In this document: piece by piece, positions 39,296 to 52,919 of the stretch
Layout: each line of letters opens with the position of its first letter
Numbering within the stretch: position 1 is the stretch's first letter
NCBI RefSeq assembly: GCF_020085105.1
Contig: NC_058055.1
Coordinates: 21,371,822 to 21,435,821, forward strand
DNA length: 64,000 nucleotides
DNA from: Siniperca chuatsi
Lineage: Eukaryota; Chordata; Actinopteri; Centrarchiformes; Sinipercidae
Direction of reading: 5' to 3'
Made by a program: the position numbers and the translations under genes
Notes under the pieces: model-generated
The model's input: the letters and a program-made list of their open reading frames with translations, nothing else
The model's database searches: none
What the model was told of the DNA's origin: nothing

Positions 39296-42200
39296 ACTTC
39301 TGTACTGTTTCTGAAATAAAGTTCTGAATGCAGGATTTGTAATGGAGTATTTTTACATTGTGGTATTGCTACTTCTAAAGTCCAACTGAAATTAAATTGG
39401 ACGCTTTTTTTCTGTTACTGAACTTACTTCACTTTGCAGGGTAGATAGCTAGTTAGCCAGCTGCAGCACATTAAACAGCATAAAAACTTACCTGCAAATG
39501 TCATTTTGGTCTGTTTTGATGCAGGTGATGTTCTTACTCTTCAATACACTGCAAACAAAACCTCAGCAAAAAAAAAACCCAAAACAAACAAACAAACAAA
39601 CAAAAAACATGGAATTTATTGGTATTTACTTTGAAATTTAAAAATAACCTCAGCAGAATCAAGAATACGTAAATCCAGGTTGCAGATGTTTTTTGTTTTG
39701 TTTTTTAATGACTCAGACCTTGTTCAATCTGCAGTTTAATCTGCAGCTTTTTAAAAAAAATTTTCCTCAAGACAATTAGCCTGAAATGAAAGTGAAAACA
39801 GCAAGACAGAGAGGGAGGGAGGTTTCCAGAGTCATACAGTACAATGACTTCCTTTCAGGAGGCTGCAGGTCAGAGCTCAGTGAAGATCTGAACACACTGC
39901 GGTGAAATGAAGCCCTGTCTGAATCCAACACCTCTGTTTTGGCTGACCTCTGGGCGTTTAAGGAGGCACGGGTCACTGCCCTCCCCCCTCGTAGGATGAT
40001 GGTCTGCGGATGTCCGCTCGCTGTGCCGGGCATCTCTCTCTCACCTGGGGGTGGAGGTTACGAGGTTCCAGGAAGCAGGATTATACAGGTTGCCAAATAC
40101 CTGAAGAAAACACTCAGGAAGCAAAGCCAGGAGGTTTATTATTTAGGATATAGAAAATTCTGCTTTTTTCACGTTTGTATGAACATGAGATGCAAGTTTA
40201 TACACTGATGATAAATCCAGGATGCTGTTTCCTCTAATAGTGTTTTCCTTCCTTTCCTTCAAATAATGTTTCCATACTGCTGCCCTCCGTGGTTGGGGTT
40301 AGAGCTTAGATTAGGTTATGGTTAAGCATCCAATAGATATCTGGTTGGGGATAAGGTAAAGTTGGGTGGAGGTTAAGCATAAATTAAATCAACTGGTTAG
40401 GGCTAACGGTATGTTAGGGCTCATGTTAAGGTGAGGGGAAACCCAAATCGATGGTGAAACAGACTTCGACGCAACACCAGCACAAGTCCGCTGGTAGCCC
40501 AAGGCGCCACCAGCTAGAGGAGTGCCAAGAGGAGGAAGAATTCTTTTGTAATTTATTTAAGATGCCCAGTTTACTAAAGTCTCACAGACATCCAGTGAGC
40601 GCATTTTATTTAAAACAAACTCACTGCTCACACTGTACTATACCCCTGATGCTGAGAGGAGTCTGCAGGCAGTCTTAAGCTGCCTGTATGCTTCTTCAGA
40701 ACTGCTGGTCGGAGGGTCGAATAGCTTCGAAAACCTCCTCCCCCCACACCTTTCCGATGTTATTTCTGTAACCGACGATGCGACATTCGCACCCACTTCA
40801 CGCCGTGATTGGTCAGCCACGTGGAGGTGAGAAAGAATGAGGGTTTGAACTTCTCTCTTTAGCTCTCTTTCATTCTTGACACAACGATTTCTGTCACTTT
40901 CTGTCACAAGTGAAACACTTTGAATGTCTTCCGGGAGAGACTGTATTTAAAATGTATTGTGTCTCCTCCCTCTCTATGATGATCAGTTTGTCACTCCACC
41001 TTTGAGTGTGGCTGTTGAGATCAACACTTTGAATTTGGTCCACTTTTGAGAGCATGTCCAAAGAAACAGTTCTGTTTGAGCATAACCTGACCCTTAAACA
41101 CTCACTTGCTGCCATAACATTTATTGAAACTGCTGATGCCACGTATTTTGTGATCCCGTGGTTAATTTGCTCACATCACTGTGTAACTATCATCTATACA
41201 GGGATATGAACAATCAGGTTATGTTCCTTGTAAACATCATATTATTACATGATCAATACAAGGATATGGCTCATAACTGGAATACTGTGGGTGTGTGCAC
41301 AGGTGGAGTCTGGTATAGTCAGTGAATGAACTAAAACTATAGGCCTAATGATAAACAGTGATCTACAACCTGTAAACAAAAGTAAGGATTCCTGAGCCAA
41401 TCCAGTAATTTTTAATAATTATTTGATTCATATGGTATTGGCTTTAAAGCCAGATGTTTGAATGAATGGCATCTGTCATAACGTCCCACTGTGAGTGAGT
41501 GACCTGCAGAAACTGCAGCCAGTAGACCAGACCAAAAGCTGAGTGAAGTTGAATATGGTTGAATTAAACTAAAATAGCATTAAATTATTAAAACGAATTA
41601 AAACTAACTAACTAAAGCCTGCCCCTTTTGTGTGCATGTGCTTTTGCAATTCAATAAATGAATATAAAGAACATTTCTCTGCGCTCTCCATAGTTTTTAC
41701 TTGTCAATTTCTGGACTTCTTTGAAACCTGTCTGAGCATTTGTGGACTCAACAGTGAAGTTACATGTGAAGGAGTTACCATGTTCCTGACTAACAAGTCA
41801 TCCTGTATTCTTGTTTTTATCTCGTGTTCCTGGAAAGTCAAATTTTCCTCAAACGTCCTGCGGCTTTGTTTTCACTCATCCCAAAATGTCTCTCAGTTGT
41901 TCAGGAATTAACAAACTCCTCTCAAATGATTTGTAATGTTGGCGCTGCTTTCGTGAACATATTTGACACTAATGAAATGAATTGGATGATTTTTTTTTTG
42001 TAGTTGTACTTTGATTTTTTTCACAACTTACTCCACATCCCCACTTCTCCCTCAGAGTCACGCTCATGAAGAGCTTTTGTGTTTCAAATCAGGAGGGATA
42101 AAAGAGCATGTTAGGCTTCAGAGCCTTGCTTGGGGGTTTTAAGAATGAAGGGATCTTTTGCCTTTGGTGCTGATAATCGGCGGCTTCTCGCGTTTCCCTT

Positions 42201-42960
42201 CAGCACAAAAACCTCCTCTGTCTGCCTCCGTTACTCTCCGAGGGAGAGTTTTCACCTCCCTGGGGCGAGACTGAGCCACCTGTAAGTCTGGATTTATATT
42301 CCAAGAGGAAGACGCTGCTCTGTTTCTTTTCAACTTTACCTCACCAGTGTTGGTCAGCGGGCATGTGTGTTTCAGTACTTTTGTGTTTCCTTTGATATGA
42401 CCTGAGAAATGTGAAAAAGTGACAACAATTAAGGATCCTCTTGTTTTTAGTGATCTCAAATACTATCTGTCATGTGTTGTATTGTAGTTTTATTTCTCAA
42501 AATTTTGAGACACACCAAATGTAAATTCATATCCAAATTCATCTCATTTACACACCCAAAAAGCATCTGTTTCCTACCAATGGCTGCCTTCAAAGCCATA
42601 TGTGTGGAAGCAATACATTTTAAATAGTTTGTGAGCCACTCATCTTCCCTGAAGCCTGTCGATAAGAGGCTTATATCCCCCTGCAAAGAGGAGGAGGAAG
42701 AAAAGGATGATGGGATGGAGAGAGGAAGGGAGGGCAGGAAGGATGAGGGGATCCCTGATGCTCTGCTCCTCAGGAGATCACAGGACTGAGACTGGGTTTA
42801 CAGGAAATAAAAGGTGAGTGGAACAGTGAGGATCACTTGAGGAAAGGAGTTTTTGTATTATATGTCACAGTTAAATGAATAATGTCTGAGCCACGCTGAA
42901 GTGGCTTGACATTCAGAATGCAGAAAAATGCACACAAACTCGACTTACAAAGAACTATAT
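39296..42960. other. Gene desert with a degenerate GGTTA-rich tract
   Basis: Around 40290-40440 there are many GGTTA and GGTTAAG words in a diverged tandem pattern. No gene is recognised; the frames on either strand lack domains. Confidence 0.45.
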
Positions 42961-43065
42961 TTCATTAGCCATGCTAAATGCTATGGCAATACCTGCTAAA
43001 CATCAGCATGTTAGCATTGTCATTGTGAGCATGCTAGCATGCTGATGTTAGCATTTACCTAAATG
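42961..43065. repeat. Palindrome-rich ATGCTAGCATG repeat
   Basis: A dispersed fish repeat built on ATGTTAGCAT words, with the perfect 16-bp palindrome AGCATGCTAGCATGCT at 43028-43043. Confidence 0.7.
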
Positions 43066-44112
43066 TATTACGTGTCATTGTTAAATGAATATTGTCTAAC
43101 GTGAATAATGTCTGAGCCATGCTGATGGAGCAAACGGATTTCAAACGGATGTATTGATACACACTGACTGATGAAAAAACTTCATGGAGCAACTTTAACC
43201 TTGTCTTGGTCCTATGTTTCCCCTCCATCCTCCCCCCTTCCTGTCTCTCTAATCCTTACATTTTGCTCTTTAGCTTTCACTGTTGAGCCAACCTTTATGT
43301 TCCTTTTGCTCCCAACATCAGGGACAAACTGTGTGTGGAGGAGGAGCAGACAAACAGAAAGCTGGCGACAGACAGTCAGACAGAGGGTTGAGATGTCAGA
43401 CAGAAAGCTGCACAGACCAGCCGACAGTCAGATGGTCAGACGGCTGGGACGGCAGACAGGCTGGTGTTGGGCGTCTCTCTGTTAAGGAGGCCTGACAGCT
43501 TCCATGCAGGCTCATGCGACAGTGAAAGGGAGGATCGGGTCAGATTCAGAGTGTTTGATGTCGTGGTAGCGCTCGCGTTTGAAGGCACCGCTCATTTCGC
43601 CTCTGTTTGCTTTTTTAAGCCCTGTTGTGCCAGACTGCCCGAGCTGCATGGCACTGGGGCAGGCGGACCCGTCCAGTAACTCACAATGACAGACAAAAAC
43701 AAACCATCTGATATCTGCCCGTTACAACCCACAAACTGATACTAATACCACTTGTCTGGATTGTGAGATTACCCAACATGTTCTTTTTTCTGGTACATAC
43801 AAGAGTTTCATTCTTTATTGTGCAACCAGAAGGGTCTGACACTGGACGCCGTGTCCATTGTCGGGCCGCTCGCTCACTGCTCCCATTGATGTGCTTCATC
43901 CAGCTGTAAAATCTGGTGTGGTGCTGAAACGTTTGTGTGTGTATGTGGGTGGAGGTGGTGTCAGGGTTTTGGGGCGGATGCAATCCACTCTGAAAACAAG
44001 ATGTCACCCCCCTCGGATGGGTCAGAGTGGGGTAAGAGTGCAGCAGCGTTGGCATTGGAGGGATAAAAAACATGCCATGTTTGCTTCCTGTGTGCTTCCT
44101 CTGCACTGTATC

Positions 44113-44160
44113 CTCCCCCCTCCCTCTCTCCCTCTCTCTCTTTCTCTTTCTCTCCCCTCC

Positions 44161-44197
<37 letters not shown>

Positions 44198-44226
44198 TCT
44201 CCCTTTCTCTCTCTCTCTCTTTCTCT
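44113..44226. repeat. (CT)n-rich tract
   Basis: About 110 bases of TCTCTC with CCC and TTT interruptions. The Ser/Leu and Arg/Glu-rich frames across it are artefacts. Confidence 0.95.
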
Positions 44227-44875
44227 CTGCTGGCCAAAGCTATAGGTTTTCATGGTGCACTTCCCCTCTACCACCGCGGACGTTCTTCAGTGTTTAACAA
44301 GGGGGGCAGATTAGCATAACAGCCTCCGCAGGAACCCTGTCAGCATTAAAACACACTTCCTCTGGAAGTGGTTTTCTGCATAATCTGTTCCTCCCACCAC
44401 CACCACCCCAACCCCAGTGTAGAAAAAAGTAACAGCACTCCCTCTCTATCCCTCTGTCTCCTCTCCCTCTTTATTTGTCTGTCCCTCTTTGTCTCTCTGT
44501 CTTAAGGCCCTGCAACATCTGGTTCAATATATCACTAAAGACTTAAGACTCGTCATTTGCACCTTTCATCCACAGCATCTATACAGACGACTACATGGTC
44601 GCATAATCAGGATAATTCTGCTTTATTTCAACTTGGGTCTTACTTTCATAATTTTGTTCCTCATTTCTATCAGTTATGATAACATTGTACTCACCAAAGT
44701 AATTGCTGATATCTGGGAACATGGTGACATTGCTACGACAAAGTATGACGGGGCAACAAGCCAGAGCGGTCAGACGATCAGACAAGTTGTAAAGAAGCAA
44801 ACACTACTCGTGTTTCTTACCACATCAGACATCAGAGATGTTGCTGTGTGCCCAGATCTCTATAATTAACTTGGT

Positions 44876-45115
44876 GAATATGTTATTCTTCAACAGCTCC
44901 TTTGTACCAACAGCCATTCGACTACACAATGACGCCTGCAGTAATGACTCCAGCCAACTCTGTGGTTTCTGAAGCCTTGCATGGTGAGCACCCCTCACTT
45001 TACTGTACAATACTCACAATTTGCACTGTATTTATATATGTTTACATATTTCTATTCCCTACATATCTCTGCTGTTGTGAGACTCAAATTTCCTCTCAGG
45101 TATAAATAAAGAGCC
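44876..45115 (+). mobile_element. CR1/Rex-like LINE 3' tail
   Basis: The plus strand reads FFNSSFVPTAIRLHNDA, the typical last protein motif of a CR1-like LINE, followed by the UTR with TTGCACTGTATTTATATATG, CTCTGCTGTTGTGAGACTC-like text and an end at GGTATAAATAAAG. It is only the 3' end. Confidence 0.65.
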
Positions 45116-46273
45116 ACCCTACCCTATTACTGATAGGAATGATGGCCAAAACCATGAAAATATGACACAAAACCGGAATTGTCCTTCAAGAAAAGGTAAA
45201 TCTACATAGAAGTAAGGAAATAAAGAGCTGCACTACATACAGCATTTTTGAAAATCAAACTTAAAATATGGTTCAAATCTACAGAGATATGTACTCATAC
45301 TGTAAATGATCTGATGTTGTCATGGATTCATGAACTCATGTATAGTGTTTTATACTTGTCTGATTGTGATACATTTCCTCCAGTTTCTTTTCTCTCATAT
45401 ATTCAGTGAAACTTTATTATGTACTAATGCTTTTTATCCTTTGCCAGTTTATTTAGTTGTGTGTTTAGTTGTGTTGGGACTACAGGTGCAAACAGCTGTT
45501 GAGCTAACCTCTGGCACATTTACATTGATGTTGTTAAATGTCATTGTTGTTTAATATGCACAATAAACACACTAATTGCTTTGTAATGAGTATATGTGTC
45601 TAAAATTAATACTGCAGTGTACCCAGATTAAAATGTCATAGACTTACATAAATGTAACTCAATTCCATTACAGATCTAATAGATATATTTGAAATTTCTC
45701 TGCAGGTCTACATGCAACAGAAACACGTCAAACACACAACTAAAGACTTAATGTTTTCTCAACAACAGCTTGTCTGTGTTTGTGTTTTCAGCTAATAAAA
45801 GACTGAATAAGGGTAACTTACAGGAAAGTGAGATCTGTTACTGTAATATTAACAGACCACAGCTCTTACAGTGGTGCAACAGCAGAGGAAAGGGCTTGTT
45901 TGTGAAATGCTTCTCTTACTCTGCTATTTTGTTTTTGGTTGAGTTTGAGCACCCACCAAGCACGAAGCCTGAAACCACATTTAACAGCAAAACGCAAGAA
46001 AACAAAGCCAACAAAAATGCAAGAAGTGAGCACATCCTTTGTTCCTGGATATTTGAGGCACAATTTCAACACTGCCACATTCCACCACAAAACCCATCCG
46101 GGGGATAATAAGACAGACTCTTCCGATAAAAAAACTTTTTTTCCTTGTGGAGTCAACCATATTCTCACGTTCCCACATCCGGATCAGGAAGCAGCTCTGA
46201 GCACAAGGAACAGGTGGATCCACAGCACAGTCAGCTGGAGGCTCTGATACAGTCTGAAGGCATGGGGAGGCCT
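45116..46273. other. Unassigned sequence
   Basis: No gene seen. Several overlapping frames at 45770-46247 lack any domain. Confidence 0.45.
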
Positions 46274-46790
46274 CTAGAGTAGAATAGAACAGATTAGAAT
46301 AGAGTAGAGCAGTCTGCTCTATTTTACTCTGGTCTAGCCATCTGTTCTACTCAACTCTGCTTTCCTCTTCTTTACTTTTCTCACTTAGCTCTCACTCTAC
46401 TCTATTCTGTTGTATCCATTTCTACTCTAGACTTCTCCAGTGGGACCCAACCTGGGGACCTGGGGAAGTACAGCCTCACAGAGCCAATAGCAAGGCTGTA
46501 GGTAAGTGGAGTAGAGTAGAATAAAACAGAATAGAGAAGCTTAATAATGTAGAGTAATGCTGAGCAGAGTAGACTAGAGTAGAATAAAAATGAGTACAGC
46601 TGAACGGAGCGGTAAGGCAGCGTAGAGCTCAGTAAAGCTTAATCTAGTAGACATAGCAGAGAAGACTAGAGCAAAACAAAGCTTAGCAGAATAGAGCAAA
46701 ACAGCATGTGCTGTGCAAAATAGAGTAGAATAGAGCACAGCAGAGCACAGTAGGAAAGAACATGAAAACAAGAATAGAATAGGTGCACAG
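46274..46790. repeat. Diverged GTAGA-type pentamer array with inverted middle block
   Basis: The outer parts (46274-46312 and about 46508-46790) are built of AGAGTAGAATAGA-like units. The block 46314-46440 has the same words on the opposite strand (CTACTCTATTCTG). The left junction is a near-palindrome centred at 46313 (AGAGCAG T CTGCTCT). Confidence 0.75.
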
Positions 46791-49700
46791 ACCAATATGC
46801 TCACCATAATAACTACATATATACACATGGGGTGGACAGATAGCGCAGCGTGCCAGGACTTGAGAGGAAACAGATTGGAGAAGCAGTCCAAGTGCATATT
46901 TTGGATTTCAGATCAGGTTTCAGCCTCTTGGCCCTGCAGCACCGGATAGATTTGATTACGACAACAACCACAGGCCAAATCTAATTAACACATTATTCAC
47001 AGCAGGATGTCAGTCTCGTGTTTCAGCATGAGCCACGATGTCTCTACTGTTTCATGGTCATCAGGAAGAAGCTGGCGGCCTCTTTGCATCGTGCCTCAGA
47101 GTTTGTTTTGCATGATAAAAGTGCTTAAAGAGCTTAAATGCAGAAAAGTTAAGAAAGGAAAAACAAAATAATATGCAAGTAAGATATTAAAATGAGGTAA
47201 TATTTATTGTCTTACACTAATTGTTGAATAAACAACATGACATGATGCTTTGGACCATGCTTTTATTGACATCGAAATGTGTCAGTAACATATAGAAAAT
47301 AATAGATTTCAGCTTTAAATTAAAACAAGACTAAGACTCTATGGCCACATTAGACTTGTTGATCAAGCGTTCATTGACGTAGTCAGCAGCCTGTAGAGTA
47401 TGGTACAGGTACAAGTTGTAATTAGGGTTGGAGGGAGCATGTAGCCTTGGCACCGGAGTTGCGGCCAGCGGCTGTTCATTCAAAACACAGAACAGCAATG
47501 TTGCTGGGCAGCAGATGCAGCAATGAGCGCTGTCGGAAAGTACCTTAACTCTGTCATTACACAGATGCAAAGAGAGGGGAAGTTTCTATCACAGAACTGT
47601 GAAGATCTCACTTTTGTCACTACAGGCTGAGAGTTTCTGAATGGGACTTAGACTTATCTCACTGGGCACAGTGGTGTGGATTTGCTGCTTGACTTGGCCA
47701 TATCCTGACTGAAAAGCCAGTAGGAAAGGAAAGCTGCATCACAAGAATTGAAACATTATGAGGATCTGTGAGGGATTTGGTTTTGTTCATTGTCCACTTA
47801 GAGCCCCGTGGCTTGACTTAACTGCTTGAGTTGAACTTGGTCGTTAGCTGCTGGTCACTTCCTACCACTGATGCCTGGACCACCCAGACATGGGCTGTGA
47901 TACGTCATCTCTGCTCTAAGCAAGCCTGTGACAAAAAAAATCCTCCAAAGTTTATAAGAAAAGGGAGAAAGTTAGCATTCCTTTGAGCAAGGCACTAAAA
48001 TCTTATCTACTCCAGTGGAACTGCTAATATGACCAACAGTGGGACCAACAAGTCCTCATACCTAAACAACAAAGTTTGGTAAAGTTTTGGGTTCTAAAAC
48101 TACTTGGTTCAGGAAAAGTTTGCCTTAGTGGTTAAGGGAAAGCAACGCTGACTATTGGTAGGAAACAGGATGTGAACTTTCACATTATGTCGAGGACACT
48201 CATCATTTGCACAACTGCAGCGGAGGTGGCTTGACATGTAAACATATAGTAGGTTGTTATGAAACAACAAATGCTGTCATTGTTTTGGTGAGGACAATCT
48301 CAGTGGGCAGCTCTGTGTGTGCGAAATATTTTGATCAGTAAAGGTGAAAAATACTTGAAAATTGTGAGGAAATCTATTCTTTGTTACGTTAAAGAACTGA
48401 AATAACATGTTTTGGACGTCTTAGAGTATTAGAGTATACAGGATGCGTCCATTACAAGAGTATTAAATTAGCACAAGCTAAGAGGTAACATCCAAGGTCA
48501 AAACACCTCCACTATCCATTTACAAATTTTCTAAGCGAACATAAATTCACCAAACTTTTCGAAATGCAGGTGTCTGCAGGCAGGAGTAAATCTTTTTCGG
48601 CAGACCTTAGCTTATGAGGACATGTGACTTCTGTCTAAGACAGGGGTTAAAGGTCAAGGTTTAGCTCCCTTTGCCTGAATGGCGGGACTGACCTTGCCAT
48701 CCATGCAGATCAGACTTTAATCTACACTCCGACCAAACAGGGTTACATAGGGATTAATAAGGTTCACCAGAGCTAATAGACACATCCATACATCCATCCA
48801 GACACATAAGTGACATCCCCAAATTACTATGTAAGGCTGCCTGTTCCGCTCTGTTTGTGGTCAAGTTTTATTCACAAAAATGTCACCTAAGAGTAAAAAG
48901 AAAACTCTGCATTGCAAAAGATACTGTCACAAATCTGCAGACAAAAACATAATACATTTAGTTGTGTCAGTAGTTGTATAAAGGAGAAAATATTACAGCT
49001 GTCAATGTCGTACTGTGACAGAAATAAAGAGGGAATGGTTTAACATGAAGACAAAAAAACATCCTCTGTAATCACAGTGTTTCATAACTAAAATGGGAGG
49101 GGTTAAAATGGACGTTACAACTCTCTGCAAACACATTCAGATTAAAGCATTATAAATCTTAGGTCAAACAAGTGTTCTTTCCCCACATGGAGAAAAGCAG
49201 ACTATCTGTGCAAGACTCGGACGACAGGTCTGGGCCACCTGTGGATTTCATCCCTGCCTAAGAGGAAATTCTAAACACAAGAAAATTGGTGAATGCAACA
49301 AGTTTGTACGTGCAACTTAAGAATGAATCTGGTTGTATGAGTGGTTCTTGCATGAGGCCCATTGTTTGTTTGTTTTACTGCTTTACCAAGAGTCAGACAA
49401 ACACATGGATGCCCATTTCATGTTTCAGACAATGGATAATGCAACATTCTATGTTCACAAATGATTGATATAAAAGTTGTGCTTCATAGCCAAACTGAAT
49501 ACCTTTGCAACCAAAAGTTCACTCCTGGCCGAACCTGTTAGGGCCCTTCACTTGCACTGCTCAGTTCTGGGCCTCTGGGGACATGTGACCTGTATGTCAA
49601 AGGTCAAATACACCAAACTCACCTTTCTCTGCTTGACATGGACAAGGCCTAAACAGCAAGAAAAGAAGAGGCTTTTCTTGCTTTTCTACAGTATGTCTGA

Positions 49701-50980
49701 ATGACGAAAAGGCATCACTTTAACAGATAGATGAAGCCAGCAATGTTAAATGTTCTATGTATGAAAAGGGCTTTAGTTTTTACATTAGAGCATTCACACT
49801 GCAAGTAACATTATCAACAAGTCAGCGGACATCCATTGATTTTCTACAGAGCTGAGTAAGAAAACTCTCCATCAACCATCAACAGACAGACAATCAGATA
49901 TCTGTGCTTCCTTGTTTCCCTGCGGATGTGATTTTGTTTTGTGATTCTTTTTATTCTTAACTAATGACACCATGCTGAAGCCACTGTCTCATTAGGAGAT
50001 GTGGTAAAGTAGAAGAATGTGTAGAGCAGAGAGTGTAGATGGGTGGGAATGTTGGAACCATATCAACCTGAAATGCTGCCTGTTAAAGGTGGGTATGCGA
50101 TTGTAGTCCAATACACGTCTTTTAGTCAAATTCAACACATATCTCCTCACAGTCTGCTAGCTGTCCGTTCAGTGTACACAGACCTGGATCTGTAAATGGG
50201 AAATAAACAAAGTGGCTCGGACCGAGCCACACAACACTATTCCAGTCATGATTTGTGTGTCAGGTAACGTTAAATGACTTGCCCACGGACATTCAGCTTA
50301 CTTTCTAGTTTGCCAGGATATTATGATGTTGTGATATTTGCTATAGTAGCAGGAGAGTTGTGAGTATCACTGTCTGGAGCTGGTTTGCTGGCTGGGAAAC
50401 CGTCTCGTCCTCTCTGTCCTCTCTGCTCTTTGCAGCAGTAACTGTAGGGACAGTTTGCTAACCCACAACCTAGCTACCATTTGTCACATTACTTGCTGTG
50501 TCGTTGTTCGCGCTACATTATGGTATTTGTAATGGTATTGGATTTCTCCAGAATCGCATACCCCACATTTAAGTGGGAACACATCGTTGTGCTGTTCAGT
50601 TTTAGATCTCCAAGGAACACTTCTATAACAATTCTGTACTCTCACTGTTGTTTGAGATGGAGACCTCCCAGCTGCCCTGTGTAGTTTTGGGCCTCAAAAA
50701 TGGCTTCCAGGGACATGTGGCCTCTAGATTCAAAGGTCAAGGTTTAGACAGCCAAGACTCAACTTCCCCTCCCCGATGCTGAGGACAAAGCTCACATTGA
50801 GTCAAAGCCCTGGAAGCTGTGAGGCTCTGAAAGTGTTTTTCCAGGATTTAGTGATATTCTGTCAGGGTAACTCTGCTTCAGCTTAAGAAAACAACTGTAT
50901 ATTTTCTGACTGGACAGAGAACTGCTGTTCATTCACTTGTAAGATTACTAGTTCTATTATACTAGTTTATTTTTATTTAT
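46791..50980. other. Gene desert, nothing recognised
   Basis: No coding exon recognised. Some phrases near 50640-50710 resemble dispersed repeats. Short open frames have no supporting signals. Confidence 0.45.
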
Positions 50981-50984
50981 TTTT

Positions 50985-51080
50985 TTACCACTGCTTTGCT
51001 TATGATACCCAGCTCTATCTGGCCTTCCTGCCAGACAACCCGATCTCAGCCTGTCTCAACGCCACCTTCAACTCAATCCC
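50985..51080 (+). mobile_element. L2-like LINE RT snippet
   Basis: The reading YDTQLYLAFLPDNPISACLN resembles the ADDTQLYLSF region of L2 reverse transcriptase. Only about 30 codons remain. Confidence 0.55.
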
Positions 51081-51254
51081 TCTAAAGGCCCCTTTAGACT
51101 TTCGACTTTGGGCTGTCTGAGATGTAAGTCAACAGTCATGAGAGAGACGGTCCAAATATTATATTTAATATTATATAAGTTTAGGGGGGAAAACAAACAA
51201 ACAAACAATGAAGGCAAAATGAAAAAAAAAAGTTTGTGGGACTCTGGCAAAGAG

Positions 51255-51400
51255 GGCAACATTGTGGAGCTGTGGCAACAGTCCTCTAGTGTATGATGTC
51301 TCCTCCAACTACTACCAAGACAGAACAAAAAAGCACCCATCATGGAAAGAAATAGCAGAGGAATTACAGCTTCCAAGTGAGCAGTTAGCAAACATAGTAA
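51255..51400 (+). pseudogene. MADF-domain remnant with a frameshift
   Basis: One frame gives IVELWQQ, then after a one-base shift near 51280 the next frame gives PLVYDVSSNYYQDRTKKHPS and WKEIAEELQLPSEQ. This is the first half of a MADF (Adf-1-like Myb/SANT) DNA-binding domain. Such domains occur in host regulators and in the accessory protein of some Harbinger-type transposons, so either a dead gene or a transposon relic is possible. No neighbouring exon was found. Confidence 0.65.
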
Positions 51401-52021
51401 AACATGCATCACCTGTAGATACAGTCCAATTTTGTATTGTATTTTAGGACACAAAATTCATCATATAAAGTCTTAGTCATGATACATCTGGGAATAAGCT
51501 GCATTTTTTGCAGGTTTGGGCCTCAGGATTTGTGTAAATTTTAAGCCAGTTTTGAAGAACTAAAATATCCAGGCTTGTGTCAGATCGTCAACAATCAAAT
51601 CAAGCTAACATACACTTATCCACATATGAAGAACAGCGTGCTGCTCTAAAAAAGGAAAAGTAGAATTACTGACCTTAGAATTAACATAAAATTGAATATC
51701 AAATTACAATAATGACATTGAAATGTAATGAATCATTTGAACCATTAACCCACGTTCTGCATAAACCCAACCTTAAGACATACACACATCTTTCTCCTTT
51801 TGTTCTCTAGTCCTTCCTGTCCCTCTTTACAGTGCGCCAAACACTCAGATAAAGCAGAAACACAGTGAAAATAATCAGCATATAATAATAATAAACACAA
51901 GTGATCTTTTGAAATGGCTCTTGCACTTTTTTCTCTCTTAACAATGCCTGCATTTATCCAGGCTGAAGACTGTAGAGGTCCTGCCTGGGTCCTGACCTGC
52001 AGACCCTCCACTCATAACAGC

Positions 52022-52185
52022 TGGCATGGAGGAAGGGTGGGAGATAAGGGAGGGCAGGATGGGAGGAGAGGAAGGGAGTGTGAAGAAGTGAAGGAGGGAG
52101 GCAGATAAGAGAGGAGGAGTGGTGGAGGGATGGAGATGCAGAGGAGGATGGAGAGAGGAACTGTGGAGGAGTGGAGGAAGACAGT
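52022..52185. repeat. G/A-rich low-complexity tract
   Basis: GGAGG-, GGAAG- and GGATGG-type words over 160 bases. Proteins read from it are artefacts. Confidence 0.9.
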
Positions 52186-52919
52186 GAGATCTCACAGCTA
52201 CTCACAAAGATTTTGTTGTGCAGCTGGATTGTTTAGTTTAATGATAAACTCCAGTTGGGTTTTAAGACATATCAAAATACTCTACATTGAATAATAATTG
52301 GTCTGATGCTGATATTTTCCACAAAAAAATCAATAAACTAATTACAAATTCTTAAAATCTACTCCTTCATCCTCATTGGAAAATTCTGAATCTATGAATA
52401 TGCAAATAGTTTTCATTTTAAAAGTTAAAATGCTGGACACAAGATGTTTTCTACTTCACCGAAAGGTCCATCCTCAGTGTATGTGCACTGGAGGCTTCAA
52501 GTGTCCACATAACACCGCGATTGGCAAACTAGTTGTGATGTCACAAAATCATGCTTGTAAACCAGATTTAAGGTGAGCACAGAGAAACTTTCCCCCTTCA
52601 GCAGATAAATGCGAAAACAGCATTCTAGTGTCAAACTCTGAACATACTGTACATCATTCTGCACAGTGAAGCTCAAACATCCAAGTGAAGTAACAATAAG
52701 AAAAACACATTTTTGAGTGGAGGGGGACTTTAAAAAACAGAAGGAATAAAAATCAGCTACAGAAAGAGACCAACATGAGAGTAATGATTGGTCAGCACTG
52801 TGTAACTTTAAAAAGTTCATCAAAGATGAACTCTACACAAAAGCACTGTGAACCTCACCTTTGTTGAAAAGTTCTTTATAAATAAAGATTCTTCTTCTTA
52901 TTATTATTATTGTTATTAT

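Noticed and set aside
42690-42816. Purine-rich block ending AAAAG|GTGAGT as a 5' exon
   Set aside because: Only the donor is convincing; the rest is low complexity.
43681-44319. Long Arg/Glu-rich and Ser/Leu-rich frames
   Set aside because: They come from the CT-rich tract and have no conserved domain.
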